NCBI RefSeq assembly: GCF_003576645.1
Contig: NC_044917.1
Location: 23,205,859-23,269,858 of the forward strand
DNA: 64,000 nt
From: Ipomoea triloba
Taxonomy: Eukaryota; Streptophyta; Magnoliopsida; Solanales; Convolvulaceae
Reading direction: 5' to 3'
Shown here piece after piece: positions 22,310 through 32,245 of this stretch (positions are counted from its first letter, which is position 1; each line of letters starts with the position of its first letter). Made by a program: the position numbers and the translations under genes. Under the pieces are notes generated by a model, which did no database searches, was not told the origin of the DNA, and worked only from the letters and a program-made list of their open reading frames with translations.

Positions 22310-23859
22310 TGATAAGTGCAAAAGATACCACTTTTATACGGTTGTTCGTAGATCGTTTAGTATACAAGTTAAAGCTTTTATGAATGTTTTAGTGTTAAAT
22401 TGCGTTAGAATGCTTCATATTGCCATTGGACCCCGTTCCACACTTGGTTAATCATTTTGTAGGTAAAAAAAGTTGCGCAAAGTGGTGAAAAAGGGCATGG
22501 ATTTCAAAGATTGATTCGAGAACCAAATTGGAAACAAAAGGACCGACCGGACGCGCCTTGGACGCGCGCCCGCCCAGGCGTCCACGTCCCAGGTCCACAA
22601 AGTGCAAAGCAGTACACCATGGACGCCCTGCGGACGCCCCAGTGGACGCGCGTCCAACGCGCGTCCACCAGGCGTCCACCCCTGCGTCCAATTTTTCACT
22701 CTCTGAAGTTTGAAGTCTGTGCAGCAGTCTGCTGTGGACGCGCAGTGGACGCGCGCGTCCACCCGGGCGTCCATCAGAACCCTCTCTGAAGTTGAAGTCT
22801 GGACGCAACTAACACTGTGGACGCGCCCGTGGACGCGCGTCCACCCGTGCGTCCAGCGCGGAAAATTGGCGGTTGAGCGAGATTTAAAAGGGGAATTGAG
22901 CCATTTTTCAGGGGATCCATCACACTTCAATTTTAGATCTCTTTGGAATATTTCTCTCTCTAGGATTAGCCTAGAGAGATCTCCCCCAATTCACTCCACA
23001 TTCCCAATTCACTCCACATTGCAATTCTTAGTTTAGATTAGAATTAGAGAAGAATTCCATTGTTGCAAGAATGAGATCTACATTCAATTTCAAGTTCAAG
23101 GTTTAATTTCAAGATAAGTCTTCCTTTTAATTTCTTCTCATTACTTTTGCTTTTGCTATTTCAATTTCAAGTATGATTAGATAGATCTTTGTGGATTTGG
23201 ATTGAGCAATGTTGTATGGATATTCTTGAGCTTTGAATTGATCAATTAGGTTTTGCAATTGCTTTGATTATGAGTTTGATTGTGTGAATGGTGACCTTCT
23301 TTGACTCTTGTGTGGGAATGATCAACCTATATGAGAGGTGTTTGGAGAAGGAGTCTCACCTACGAGAGTAGGGATACTCATTAGCCTAGCCTAGCATGTT
23401 TCCTTCCCACCTTTAGAAAAGGGGGATTGGAAGGCAAATAGCACACCATGTGTTCGATAATTTGCCTCACCTAGCCTAGTTGCCATGAGAATGGGACTAT
23501 GGACTAGATGATAGGCCAATGACCACGAGAGTGGCGTTGGCATAGTTGTTTTGCCTCATTTTCATTATCTAAGTGTTGCTAGCCTAATGTCTTAGGAAAT
23601 CAAGGATACCTATATGAGTTGCAAGATCCAAATCCTCCTTTCCAATTGATTGTTTCCTTTGTTTGGTCCTTATTTTCCTTATGTTTCATGCACCTTTCTT
23701 ACCTATGTTTGGGTTAGCTTTCAAACACTAAACACTCTTGTGCTTAATCCCCTTACCGCTTGAATTCCCTCCTTGCCATCCTTTGAGAACGATACTCGGG
23801 AACTTCTTCCCGTTTTACCACCTATTACTTTCCATCCACCGCGAAAACTACACCCTTCA
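22310..23859 (+). mobile_element. Solo LTR, Athila-type Ty3/gypsy, 1550 bp, TSD CATAT
   Basis: Begins TGATAAGTGC and ends CCCTTCA. CATAT lies directly before (22305-22309) and directly after (23860-23864), and removing the insert rejoins GGTTGCCATA with TCCTTCC exactly as in the other TRIM LTR (about 21880). Internal order matches the other Athila-type LTRs in the window: palindrome island (22546-22860), TATA-like word (22883-22890), then GAGA-loop hairpins (23359-23534) and a run ending near GAACGATACTCGGGAA. No internal domain remains, so it formed by LTR-LTR recombination. Confidence 0.92.
22546..22860. repeat. GC-rich palindrome island in the solo LTR
   Basis: Repeated GGACGC/GCGTCC words form perfect palindromes: TGGACGCGCGTCCA (22643-22656), GTGGACGCGCGCGTCCAC (22745-22762) and GTGGACGCGCGTCCAC (22829-22844). 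A TTTAAAAG TATA-like word follows at 22883. Long open frames here on both strands are by-products of the base composition. Confidence 0.9.
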
Positions 23860-24086
23860 CATATCCTTCCTAAAACCAATTGGTGATAGGTAGGTGGACT
23901 AATACCATTTAACCACATCCCTCCATGGTAAGCCACAGCGCCACGTCTCGAATCGAGCAGGGGCTGAACTCGGCCAACCTTGCCGACGCCCAACATATAT
24001 ATATATATATATATATTATGAATACAACTATAGATATATATTCATGATATATATGTATTCACTATTGTTAATTTTAAATTTGCTAC

Positions 24087-24430
24087 ATCTATCTTTGCAG
24101 GTTTATTATTTTCCTCCACAAATAAATCAATGCTATCAAATACATCAACCTCATTTGTAGGTAAAACTCCTGCATTTGCAAACAACTTATTCAAATAACT
24201 ATTACTTATTACAACCAAAAATTCCAAACAAATGTTAGAACTTTACCAATAGTTTCATTACATTGTTGTTGAGTACTGGCATTATTTCCGCCTTCATAAA
24301 AATCTCTACGTAAAAGACAGTCAGTATCCCTTAGTGGTGATAAGTGTATCTCATCCCAAAATGAATTGTTACCACCCAAAGAACAATCATTTTGTTCAAA
24401 CTGATATGAGCAAGGAAACAAATTTTGCAT
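24087..24430 (-). CDS. RWP-RK gene B, probable upstream exons
   Basis: Minus strand: an ATG at 24430 opens an acidic, Asn/Gln-rich exon up to a GTAAAG donor (24246), phase 1. The next exon starts after AAATGCAG at 24169 with the matching phase (GVLPTNEVDVFDSIDLF). Order and style match exons 1 and 2 of gene D. The end of exon 2 is unsettled: no GT after it gives the phase needed by the domain exon at 21291, so either the gene is broken or an exon is missed. If joined, the intron holds the TRIM and the solo LTR. Confidence 0.5.
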
Positions 24431-24986
24431 TTCTGAAAAGTATGTGGTTAATGTTTAAGTGATTGATAATTTCTAAGGGCTAAAAAATTAAGGATGTGAA
24501 TAAGTGTTAAGAACGAACAAAAGCATGAATTTATAGCGACGTTCGACAACAATTTAAAAAGTTGTTAATACTTGTTAAGGATTTTTTTTCCAAGAGCAAT
24601 TTTTTTTGTCAAAGGAAAATATTGAATTAAAAAACTGTTTAAAACTTTTGGGCTTTTCAATGAATTTATGCTGAAAAATTTTCAAACGATCTCACTTTTT
24701 ATCTTTTTACTATTTCACTTTTGACAAATTTTGTGTTGTCGGCCAATATGCTGTTACCTTTTGATAAAACGAATAACATCAATGACTCTCAACCATGCAC
24801 TATTTTCTTTTTCCAAAATTTGATATCTTATATCATTGGAATGTGTGTTTGACGTTTTAAATATGGAAAGCTCGATTTTCTTTAAACCAATCAAGCAGCT
24901 ATCCTATTCTTTTACTTCTGACTAAATAATTACTTGCATATTTTCTTCACTTTTAAGAGTTATCTTTTACTTTCTTCTATCCAAAG

Positions 24987-26079
24987 ATGGCAAATCATGT
25001 TTCCTCTTCCTCTGCATTCACTAATCAACTTGTCTACCCTTCCTTAGATGCTTCAGAATATCCGTTTTGGGATGCACAATGTGAACAATTCACATTGACT
25101 TATTTCAGTGCAATAAATAATGATGAACCCTTGCTAAACATGGACTTTGATCCATTCTGGAACTTTGAGCATAATCTGGAACGTCTAATCGGGGCTACCG
25201 GTAAGCGACCTACTTTAATTTTGTACATTCACATGTGATGATTTAATATATATTTCTTATTGTCAATGTTGCAGCCTTGAATCCACTAGGTATGGATGAG
25301 GTTCTTCTTCCCTCTGCAAGTGTTATACCTATAGAATGGGATATCACCCCGACTTCAAACGCCGTAGCTGTTAAACAGGACACAACTACTAGTACAAAGG
25401 AGAGCATGATAGAGAAAATATTACGCAGACAGTCCAAGAGGACGAAAAAAACTTTTCGTGATCCTTCAACAATAAGCAAGGCAATGCTTTCCACTTATTT
25501 CCATATGCCCATTTATAAAGTCGCTAAGGAACTAAGAGTTGAGTACATAATCTTGAAAAGAAGGTGTGAGGAATTAGGAATCTTCAGATGGCCTCATCGA
25601 CAATTAGTCAGCTTACAGAAATTATCCGAAAATGTTAAGGTAATTTTTTTTATTACACTTTAACATCATTCGATCAGTATTAATCAACCGTTATACAGGA
25701 ATTGGGTAGCATTGAAGATGACCCTGAACTGAGAGAAGTACTCAAAGAAATAAAAGAAAGAAGAGAAATTATGCTAACAAATCCACATTTGAAATTGCAT
25801 CCATCCGAAATAAAGCTTAGAGATGCATGTACCAGAAAGAAAAGGCACAGCGAAATGATGAGTTTTATTTCTCCTTGTACCCTTCCTGTTCCTTCATTTG
25901 TGGTTGATCATATTCTTCCTTTCACTGTGGATCCACCTTCACGAGCGATGGAAGAAAATGAATCGACTGTGGATCCACCTTCACGAGCGATGGAAGAAAA
26001 TGAATCGTTTCAGCTTTTGCTTGATGGCTTGATGGAAGAAAATGAATCGTTTCAGCTTTTGCTTGATGGCTTCCAATAA
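24987..26079 (+). CDS. RWP-RK (RKD-like) transcription factor gene C, three exons
   Basis: Exons 24987-25200, 25275-25639 and 25699-26079 have GTAAGC/GCAG and GTAATT/ACAG borders and phases that fit, giving about 319 residues. Residues about 110-170 hold the RWP-RK domain: STYFHMPIYKVAKELRVEY, LKRRCEELGIFRWPHRQL and LVSLQKLSENVK. A helical Glu/Lys-rich region follows (LREVLKEIKERREIML). RKD-type factors act in the nucleus on gamete and embryo genes; whether this copy does is unknown. It is the only member on the + strand and keeps the canonical RWP. The C-terminus contains in-frame 42-bp stutters (25925-26079) that repeat MEENESFQLLLDG. Confidence 0.85.
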
Positions 26080-26242
26080 CATTTTTTTTCGTTTCAGCTT
26101 TTGCTTGATGGCTTCCAATAACATTTTTTTATAATATCAATTCTGCTTGATGGCTTCCAATAACATTTTTTTATAATATCAATTCTCTAAGAAATTTTCC
26201 AATAACATTTTTTTATAATATCAATTCTCTAAGAAATTTTAA
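25925..26242. repeat. Five overlapping 42-bp-step duplications at end of gene C
   Basis: CTGTGGATCC at 25925/25967, GATGGAAGAAA at 25989/26031, GTTTCAGCTT at 26049/26091, GCTTGATGG at 26061/26103/26145 and AATAACATTTTT at 26159/26201. The chain runs from the coding end into the 3' flank without regard to the stop codon. Confidence 0.9.
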
Positions 26243-27226
26243 TATTATCAATTTTGTAAAAAATACCATGCAAAATATATTGCCCAAATGCATGCATGAA
26301 TGTATAATAATGCAAATATGTCTATATAAATGTATGAAAAATTTTTGTAATGCATATCTATCTTATCTTAATACCCAATTGTCATTTTTAAACTAAACCC
26401 TAGCTCCAACGAACAAAGAGGTCTGCTCCCGAACTTGCGGTTTTAAATTTATCATATCCACTAAACAAAAATAAAATATGTTTTCAATTTACCAATCCCA
26501 TGCACCATATTCATCAAAAGTGACATAAGGACTTACAATATTTTATTGTCATAATAAGTTTAAATAAACATTTAATATTCAATTTGCACATATAAATTTA
26601 TGTTGGGCCTTGCATTACGCGCAACGCCCAACATTGAGGTGCTTATGTAAGGTTGTCACAAGCGCAATAGTTCTTTGTTAGATGTCATTAATCATACTAA
26701 ATTTATCCCCAAAAAATAGAACTTTTACACACGAAGTTAAAAACTAACCTGGAATTCTAAAAGCATTTGGTTGATAGATCATTTGTTTGGTTTTCAGCCG
26801 AATATAGGAAATAAAGAGATGTTATGATTACAATTTACTTCAATTTTTTCAAATACTTAAAACTGTAGTTCATAAGGAAGAATGTAAACATATACTTTAC
26901 GTACATACCACATCTATAGCTAAGGTTATCTCCTTCCATTTCTTAGTACATGGTTTATACACCACCCTTGGTGGTTAATATGAATTCTCTATTTCTCAAG
27001 TTTTTAACATATCTATATCACTCCGATAATGGATATTATTCCTCACCTAATTTCATTCTTACGTCTCTCAGTAGAACATTTTCGTTATTGGTTAAGAGAA
27101 TTCTATATTTCACCTTTGATGGTTATTTTTGTTTACATTTGAACGACTTGTTATTGAATTTTCAAGAGTTCGCACTATAAAACAGGAAATATTTTCATTA
27201 TTAAAATAATATTAAGTGTAGGAAAG
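26243..27226. other. Spacer between genes C and D
   Basis: AT-rich. At 26610-26634 TGTTGGGC and GCCCAACA enclose a CG-rich core (ATTACGCGCAAC) resembling the Helitron end at 35950-35989. From 26628 the segment shared with 20157-21330 begins. No other gene seen. Confidence 0.6.
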
Positions 27227-27711
27227 CTACATTGTATCTTCATTCTTAGTTTTTGGGAGAGGATTACCAGAAACATAAGATGAGCTCGCAAGAGGAGCAT
27301 AGTAAGAAAGTTCCGTCAAATTTCGATACTTTCTCTTCTTAAAGTATGAAACTTCAAGTTTATTTCTTTCTATGCCTGATTGAAGATTAGGATCCTTTAA
27401 CATTTGCTCCCTTTGATTTTCTAGCTCATTTATAATTTCTCTATGATCAGTATTCCCTTGGACATTTTTTGCTAATCGCTCCAAGGTACGCAACTTCTGA
27501 TATGGCCATTGATCAATTCCAACCTTCTTACATATCTTCTTCAAAGAAGCTTCCTTAATCTTTAACTCTTTCACCGCTTGATTCATAGGCAGATGGAAGT
27601 ATTTAGAAACCATTTCAAAATTCCAAAGTCGTTTGGATGGTCTGCTATCATTCCCTATAACTACGGTTGAAATTTCTTCGACATTTACAGCTTCAGTAGT
27701 TGCAACATCTG

Positions 27712-27774
<63 letters not shown>

Positions 27775-28165
27775 TATTATGAATACAACTACAGATAAAG
27801 ATGTCATTATTGTTCATTTTAAGAAAGTAAAATCCTTTACCAGCAATCAAATTCAATCGTTCTGCTTCAGGTTTGAAATCCCATAAGTCATCAAACTCTG
27901 TATAAAAAAAATGTGTTAATACAATAAATGTATAAGGGTATAAGTAATTACATGTTTTACCTTTACCAATCTCTGAGAATTGTTTTGCAAAGCTAATAGT
28001 TTTATTTGTAGGCATCAATGGAAGTGCCTCATACTGGTAATCCCTGATATAATGCTTTGAGTAATCACTACAAGGGCATTCAACCTGGATATAATGCTTT
28101 GAGTAATCACTACAAGGGCATTCAACCTGATTAGAAGAAGATGAAGAAAAGGCATAATGTGCCAT
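27227..28165 (-). CDS. RWP-RK (RKD-like) transcription factor gene D, three exons
   Basis: Minus-strand exons 28165-27967, 27897-27841 and 27708-27227 have canonical borders (GTAAAG donors; TATACAG and GTTGCAG acceptors) and compatible phases, giving about 245 residues. Exon 3 carries the RWP-RK domain: MVSKYFHLPMNQAVKELKIK and KKVGIDQWPYQKLRTLERL, then a coiled-coil tail. Exon 1 has a Ser-rich start and a 14-residue in-frame repeat (VECPCSDYSKHYIQ) made by a 42-bp stutter. The intron before exon 3 contains a long (TA)n run (27717-27770). Closely related to gene B, but its reading frame is intact. Confidence 0.82.
27717..27770. repeat. (TA)n microsatellite in intron of gene D
   Basis: Uninterrupted TA repeat next to the splice acceptor of exon 3. 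Confidence 0.95.
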
Positions 28166-28234
28166 TCTGCTGGTATATTACTTTAACAAAAAGGCATAAT
28201 GTGCCATTCTGCTGGTATATTACTTTAACAACGA
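28046..28234. repeat. Two 42-bp-step duplications at start of gene D
   Basis: GATATAATGC at 28046 and 28088, and GGCATAATG at 28151 and 28193. The second duplicates the start codon and leader, creating a short upstream ORF. Confidence 0.9.
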
Positions 28235-29257
28235 AGAAGGAACATAGGATAATACAATTGATAGTTTAGAAAATGCAAGCTTGGAGACAGTCATTCGCTT
28301 GATTTAATAAGGAAGGAATGGAGCATAACAACTAGCAATTTCAAATTATACGCGTATCCCGAGGATTCACATGCAACAACAAAAGTCAAAAGAACAGTTT
28401 ACAAAAATTTTATAAATTTTTTGTGTTTTTTCAGTTTTTTTGGTGGAATAGAACTATTATGAAAAATTTTGAGTTTGGCATAACTTTTTTTTAGATTAAG
28501 ATTGACAAGAATTTATATGCATTTATAAATCTTCATTTGAAATTGTTTATGTTTTAATGAATGCAACAATGTATTTTTTTTAAAATTATATTAGATATTT
28601 GTCCATTTATTTGAATATAAAATAGTAGTAACAAATAGCAGAAGTTTACATGTTTCGTTTTATAAACTACGCGAGCAAAAAATTGAACCAAACTAAAAAA
28701 TCAACAATGATCTACAAAACTAGACAATGATTTCGATAAACTTGTATATATGAATTAAAAATTGTAATAATATTTCAGATTAATATGCGGTCATTGGTCA
28801 TTTGAAGAAAGTAAAATCTTTTACTAACAATCACATTCATTGTTGTACTCATGTTTGAAATCACAGATTTATGATTCAATTATGACATCATTTAAAATAT
28901 GAAATATTGCAATGAGTATTTTAGAAATTACAATTTCATATTTTACATGATAATTATTATGTGATAATTATTTTTGTGTCACAGTTTGCTCTATAATTAT
29001 GTGAATCATCGGTAAAGTATTTTTCAGATAATAAATATGTGCTATAGGTCCTAAATGTTAGATTTTTCCACTAAACTCATTTTCGATATGTTTATCAAAA
29101 TTATGGGATAAATATATAATTATGTCCAATTTGCTAAATACCATGTGAAAGAAATAAAGTATAAGCCAAAATATATAAACTGATACATAATTTTAAGGGT
29201 TATGTACTTGATAGAACCAAACGATAAAAGTATGGAGTATTGATTCAGAATATATTT
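28235..29257. other. AT-rich spacer downstream of gene E
   Basis: About 1 kb without a convincing gene. It contains the TTTTATAAATTTTTTGTG and GTTTATGTTTTAATGAATGC words. Repeated unchanged at 30265-31287 in the duplicated block. Confidence 0.55.
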
Positions 29258-30185
29258 TTATTCATCGTTATGCAAAAAATCAAGTACCTCATCTATTTGC
29301 TGAGGATTTAATTCTAGATTATCAAAAAATTGAGGAACATGTAATGAACTTTCAGGTTGGGTTACAGGAAGGTAATAAGAAGAAGAACGTTTACATTTAT
29401 TGCATTTTTTCCTATACGAAATATTACTATTAATAGTAACTCTAAGTTTATTAGTTGCCTTATCCAATTTCATTGTTGGATTATCAAGCAACATTTTCTT
29501 CTTTTTTTCCAAATCACTCTTTATCCTTTCAACCTCCGCTTCATCCTGAATATTCCCAAATTCCTACAAAAAGGAAATTGTTATCTCTCATTCAAAAATA
29601 TCAATTACTAAGTTGATAAATAAACAGAAAATACCTGGATATTTTTTGCCATCCTTTCCAAAGTTAAGAATTTCCGGTTAGGCCATTCGGAAATTCCTAA
29701 TTTCCTACATACCCTCCTTAAAGTAGATGAGCTAATCAATAATTTCTTTGCAGCATCAGGTTGTTGCAGATGTAAATACTGACGCATCTCTTCTTTAGTT
29801 ATTGTGTTGGGATTACGAAAGGAATTTTTTATTCTATTTTTCCCAAGTAAGACATTATTACTAATACTTCTTACAGCTATCCCAGAAATGGCATTATTCT
29901 CCTCCATAAATGCAATATTATTTTGATTTTTAGCCACCTTAATAAGAAGTTACCCATTAAAACAATATATATCATAAGAAGTAAAGTTTATGAAAAAGTG
30001 TAACACTTACCAACAACTTCGTTGAACTCTAATTGTAAATCCACTATATCTTGAACATAGGCTAAATCCATACTCGTTTGAGATACATTAGTCCTCAATT
30101 GTGATATTTGAAAATCATTCCAAAATGAATGATCATCGGTTGAGTCATTTTTGTGAGGAAAAGAGGAAGTAGAATGACTTGCCAT
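29258..30185 (-). CDS. RWP-RK (RKD-like) gene E, three exons
   Basis: Minus strand: exon 1 30185-30011 (Ser-rich start, FWNDFQISQL), exon 2 29940-29635 with EEMRQYLHLQQPDAAKKLLI and CRKLGISEWPNRKFLTLERM, the RWP-RK domain, and exon 3 29563-29258 with a Glu/Lys helix and the tail QQIDEVLDFLHND. The exon 2/3 junction is in phase (CCAG|GTATTT, TTTGTAG|GAA). The best exon 1 donor (GTAAGT) leaves phase 1 while exon 2 is open in phase 0, so exon 1 may use a weaker donor, or the gene is damaged. The C-terminal IDEVLxF motif is shared with gene A. Confidence 0.72.
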
Positions 30186-31287
30186 TATGAAAAATCATAA
30201 ACAAAAAGATAAAACNAGAAAAGGCATAATGTGCCATTCTGCTGGTATATTACTTTAACAACGAAGAAGGAACATAGGATAATACAATTGATAGTTTAGA
30301 AAATGCAAGCTTGGAGACAGTCATTCGCTTGATTTAATAAGGAAGGAATGGAGCATAACAACTAGCAATTTCAAATTATACGCGTATCCCGAGGATTCAC
30401 ATGCAACAACAAAAGTCAAAAGAACAGTTTACAAAAATTTTATAAATTTTTTGTGTTTTTTCAGTTTTTTTGGTGGAATAGAACTATTATGAAAAATTTT
30501 GAGTTTGGCATAACTTTTTTTTAGATTAAGATTGACAAGAATTTATATGCATTTATAAATCTTCATTTGAAATTGTTTATGTTTTAATGAATGCAACAAT
30601 GTATTTTTTTTAAAATTATATTAGATATTTGTCCATTTATTTGAATATAAAATAGTAGTAACAAATAGCAGAAGTTTACATGTTTCGTTTTATAAACTAC
30701 GCGAGCAAAAAATTGAACCAAACTAAAAAATCAACAATGATCTACAAAACTAGACAATGATTTCGATAAACTTGTATATATGAATTAAAAATTGTAATAA
30801 TATTTCAGATTAATATGCGGTCATTGGTCATTTGAAGAAAGTAAAATCTTTTACTAACAATCACATTCATTGTTGTACTCATGTTTGAAATCACAGATTT
30901 ATGATTCAATTATGACATCATTTAAAATATGAAATATTGCAATGAGTATTTTAGAAATTACAATTTCATATTTTACATGATAATTATTATGTGATAATTA
31001 TTTTTGTGTCACAGTTTGCTCTATAATTATGTGAATCATCGGTAAAGTATTTTTCAGATAATAAATATGTGCTATAGGTCCTAAATGTTAGATTTTTCCA
31101 CTAAACTCATTTTCGATATGTTTATCAAAATTATGGGATAAATATATAATTATGTCCAATTTGCTAAATACCATGTGAAAGAAATAAAGTATAAGCCAAA
31201 ATATATAAACTGATACATAATTTTAAGGGTTATGTACTTGATAGAACCAAACGATAAAAGTATGGAGTATTGATTCAGAATATATTT

Positions 31288-32215
31288 TTATTCATCGTTA
31301 TGCAAAAAATCAAGTACCTCATCTATTTGCTGAGGATTTAATTCTAGATTATCAAAAAATTGAGGAACATGTAATGAACTTTCAGGTTGGGTTACAGGAA
31401 GGTAATAAGAAGAAGAACGTTTACATTTATTGCATTTTTTCCTATACGAAATATTACTATTAATAGTAACTCTAAGTTTATTAGTTGCCTTATCCAATTT
31501 CATTGTTGGATTATCAAGCAACATTTTCTTCTTTTTTTCCAAATCACTCTTTATCCTTTCAACCTCCGCTTCATCCTGAATATTCCCAAATTCCTACAAA
31601 AAGGAAATTGTTATCTCTCATTCAAAAATATCAATTACTAAGTTGATAAATAAACAGAAAATACCTGGATATTTTTTGCCATCCTTTCCAAAGTTAAGAA
31701 TTTCCGGTTAGGCCATTCGGAAATTCCTAATTTCCTACATACCCTCCTTAAAGTAGATGAGCTAATCAATAATTTCTTTGCAGCATCAGGTTGTTGCAGA
31801 TGTAAATACTGACGCATCTCTTCTTTAGTTATTGTGTTGGGATTACGAAAGGAATTTTTTATTCTATTTTTCCCAAGTAAGACATTATTACTAATACTTC
31901 TTACAGCTATCCCAGAAATGGCATTATTCTCCTCCATAAATGCAATATTATTTTGATTTTTAGCCACCTTAATAAGAAGTTACCCATTAAAACAATATAT
32001 ATCATAAGAAGTAAAGTTTATGAAAAAGTGTAACACTTACCAACAACTTCGTTGAACTCTAATTGTAAATCCACTATATCTTGAACATAGGCTAAATCCA
32101 TACTCGTTTGAGATACATTAGTCCTCAATTGTGATATTTGAAAATCATTCCAAAATGAATGATCATCGGTTGAGTCATTTTTGTGAGGAAAAGAGGAAGT
32201 AGAATGACTTGCCAT
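31288..32215 (-). CDS. Gene E again (assembly duplicate likely)
   Basis: Identical exons at 32215-32041, 31970-31665 and 31593-31288. Here the sequence runs on naturally past the start codon into 32246 onward, so this copy carries the true upstream flank. Count it as the same gene as 29258-30185. Confidence 0.7.
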
Positions 32216-32245
32216 TATGAAAAATCATAAACAAAAAGATAAAAC

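Larger units (their letters stand above)
21823..23995 (-). mobile_element. Cassandra-like TRIM retrotransposon, split by a solo LTR
   Basis: Read on the minus strand: 5' LTR from 23995 (TGTTGGGCG) to 22197 (CCATCA), interrupted by 22310-23864; then the primer-binding site TGGTATCAGAGCC (22183-22195), a very short internal part, a purine run (AAGAGGGGAT at 22034-22043), and the 3' LTR from 22033 to 21823. LTRs of a few hundred bp, no coding capacity, an initiator-Met-type PBS and 5S rRNA sequence in the LTR are the hallmarks of Cassandra TRIMs. TATAT flanks both ends, but it lies in a (TA)n run, so that is weak support. The two LTRs differ in their outer parts. Confidence 0.75.
28189..32245. 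repeat. 2.03-kb exact duplication across a single N (30216)
   Basis: 28189-30215 matches 30219-32245 with a constant offset of 2030. A lone N at 30216 marks the join. The copy includes all of gene E. Probably an unmerged contig overlap. Confidence 0.88.

Noticed and set aside
22448..22930. Long open frames on both strands (up to 160 codons)
   Set aside because: They are produced by the GGACGC/GCGTCC palindromes of the LTR island; no homology and no start context.
25925..26242. A true protein-coding minisatellite at the end of gene C
   Set aside because: The chain crosses the stop codon into non-coding DNA and has the same 42-bp step as unrelated loci, so a technical origin is preferred.
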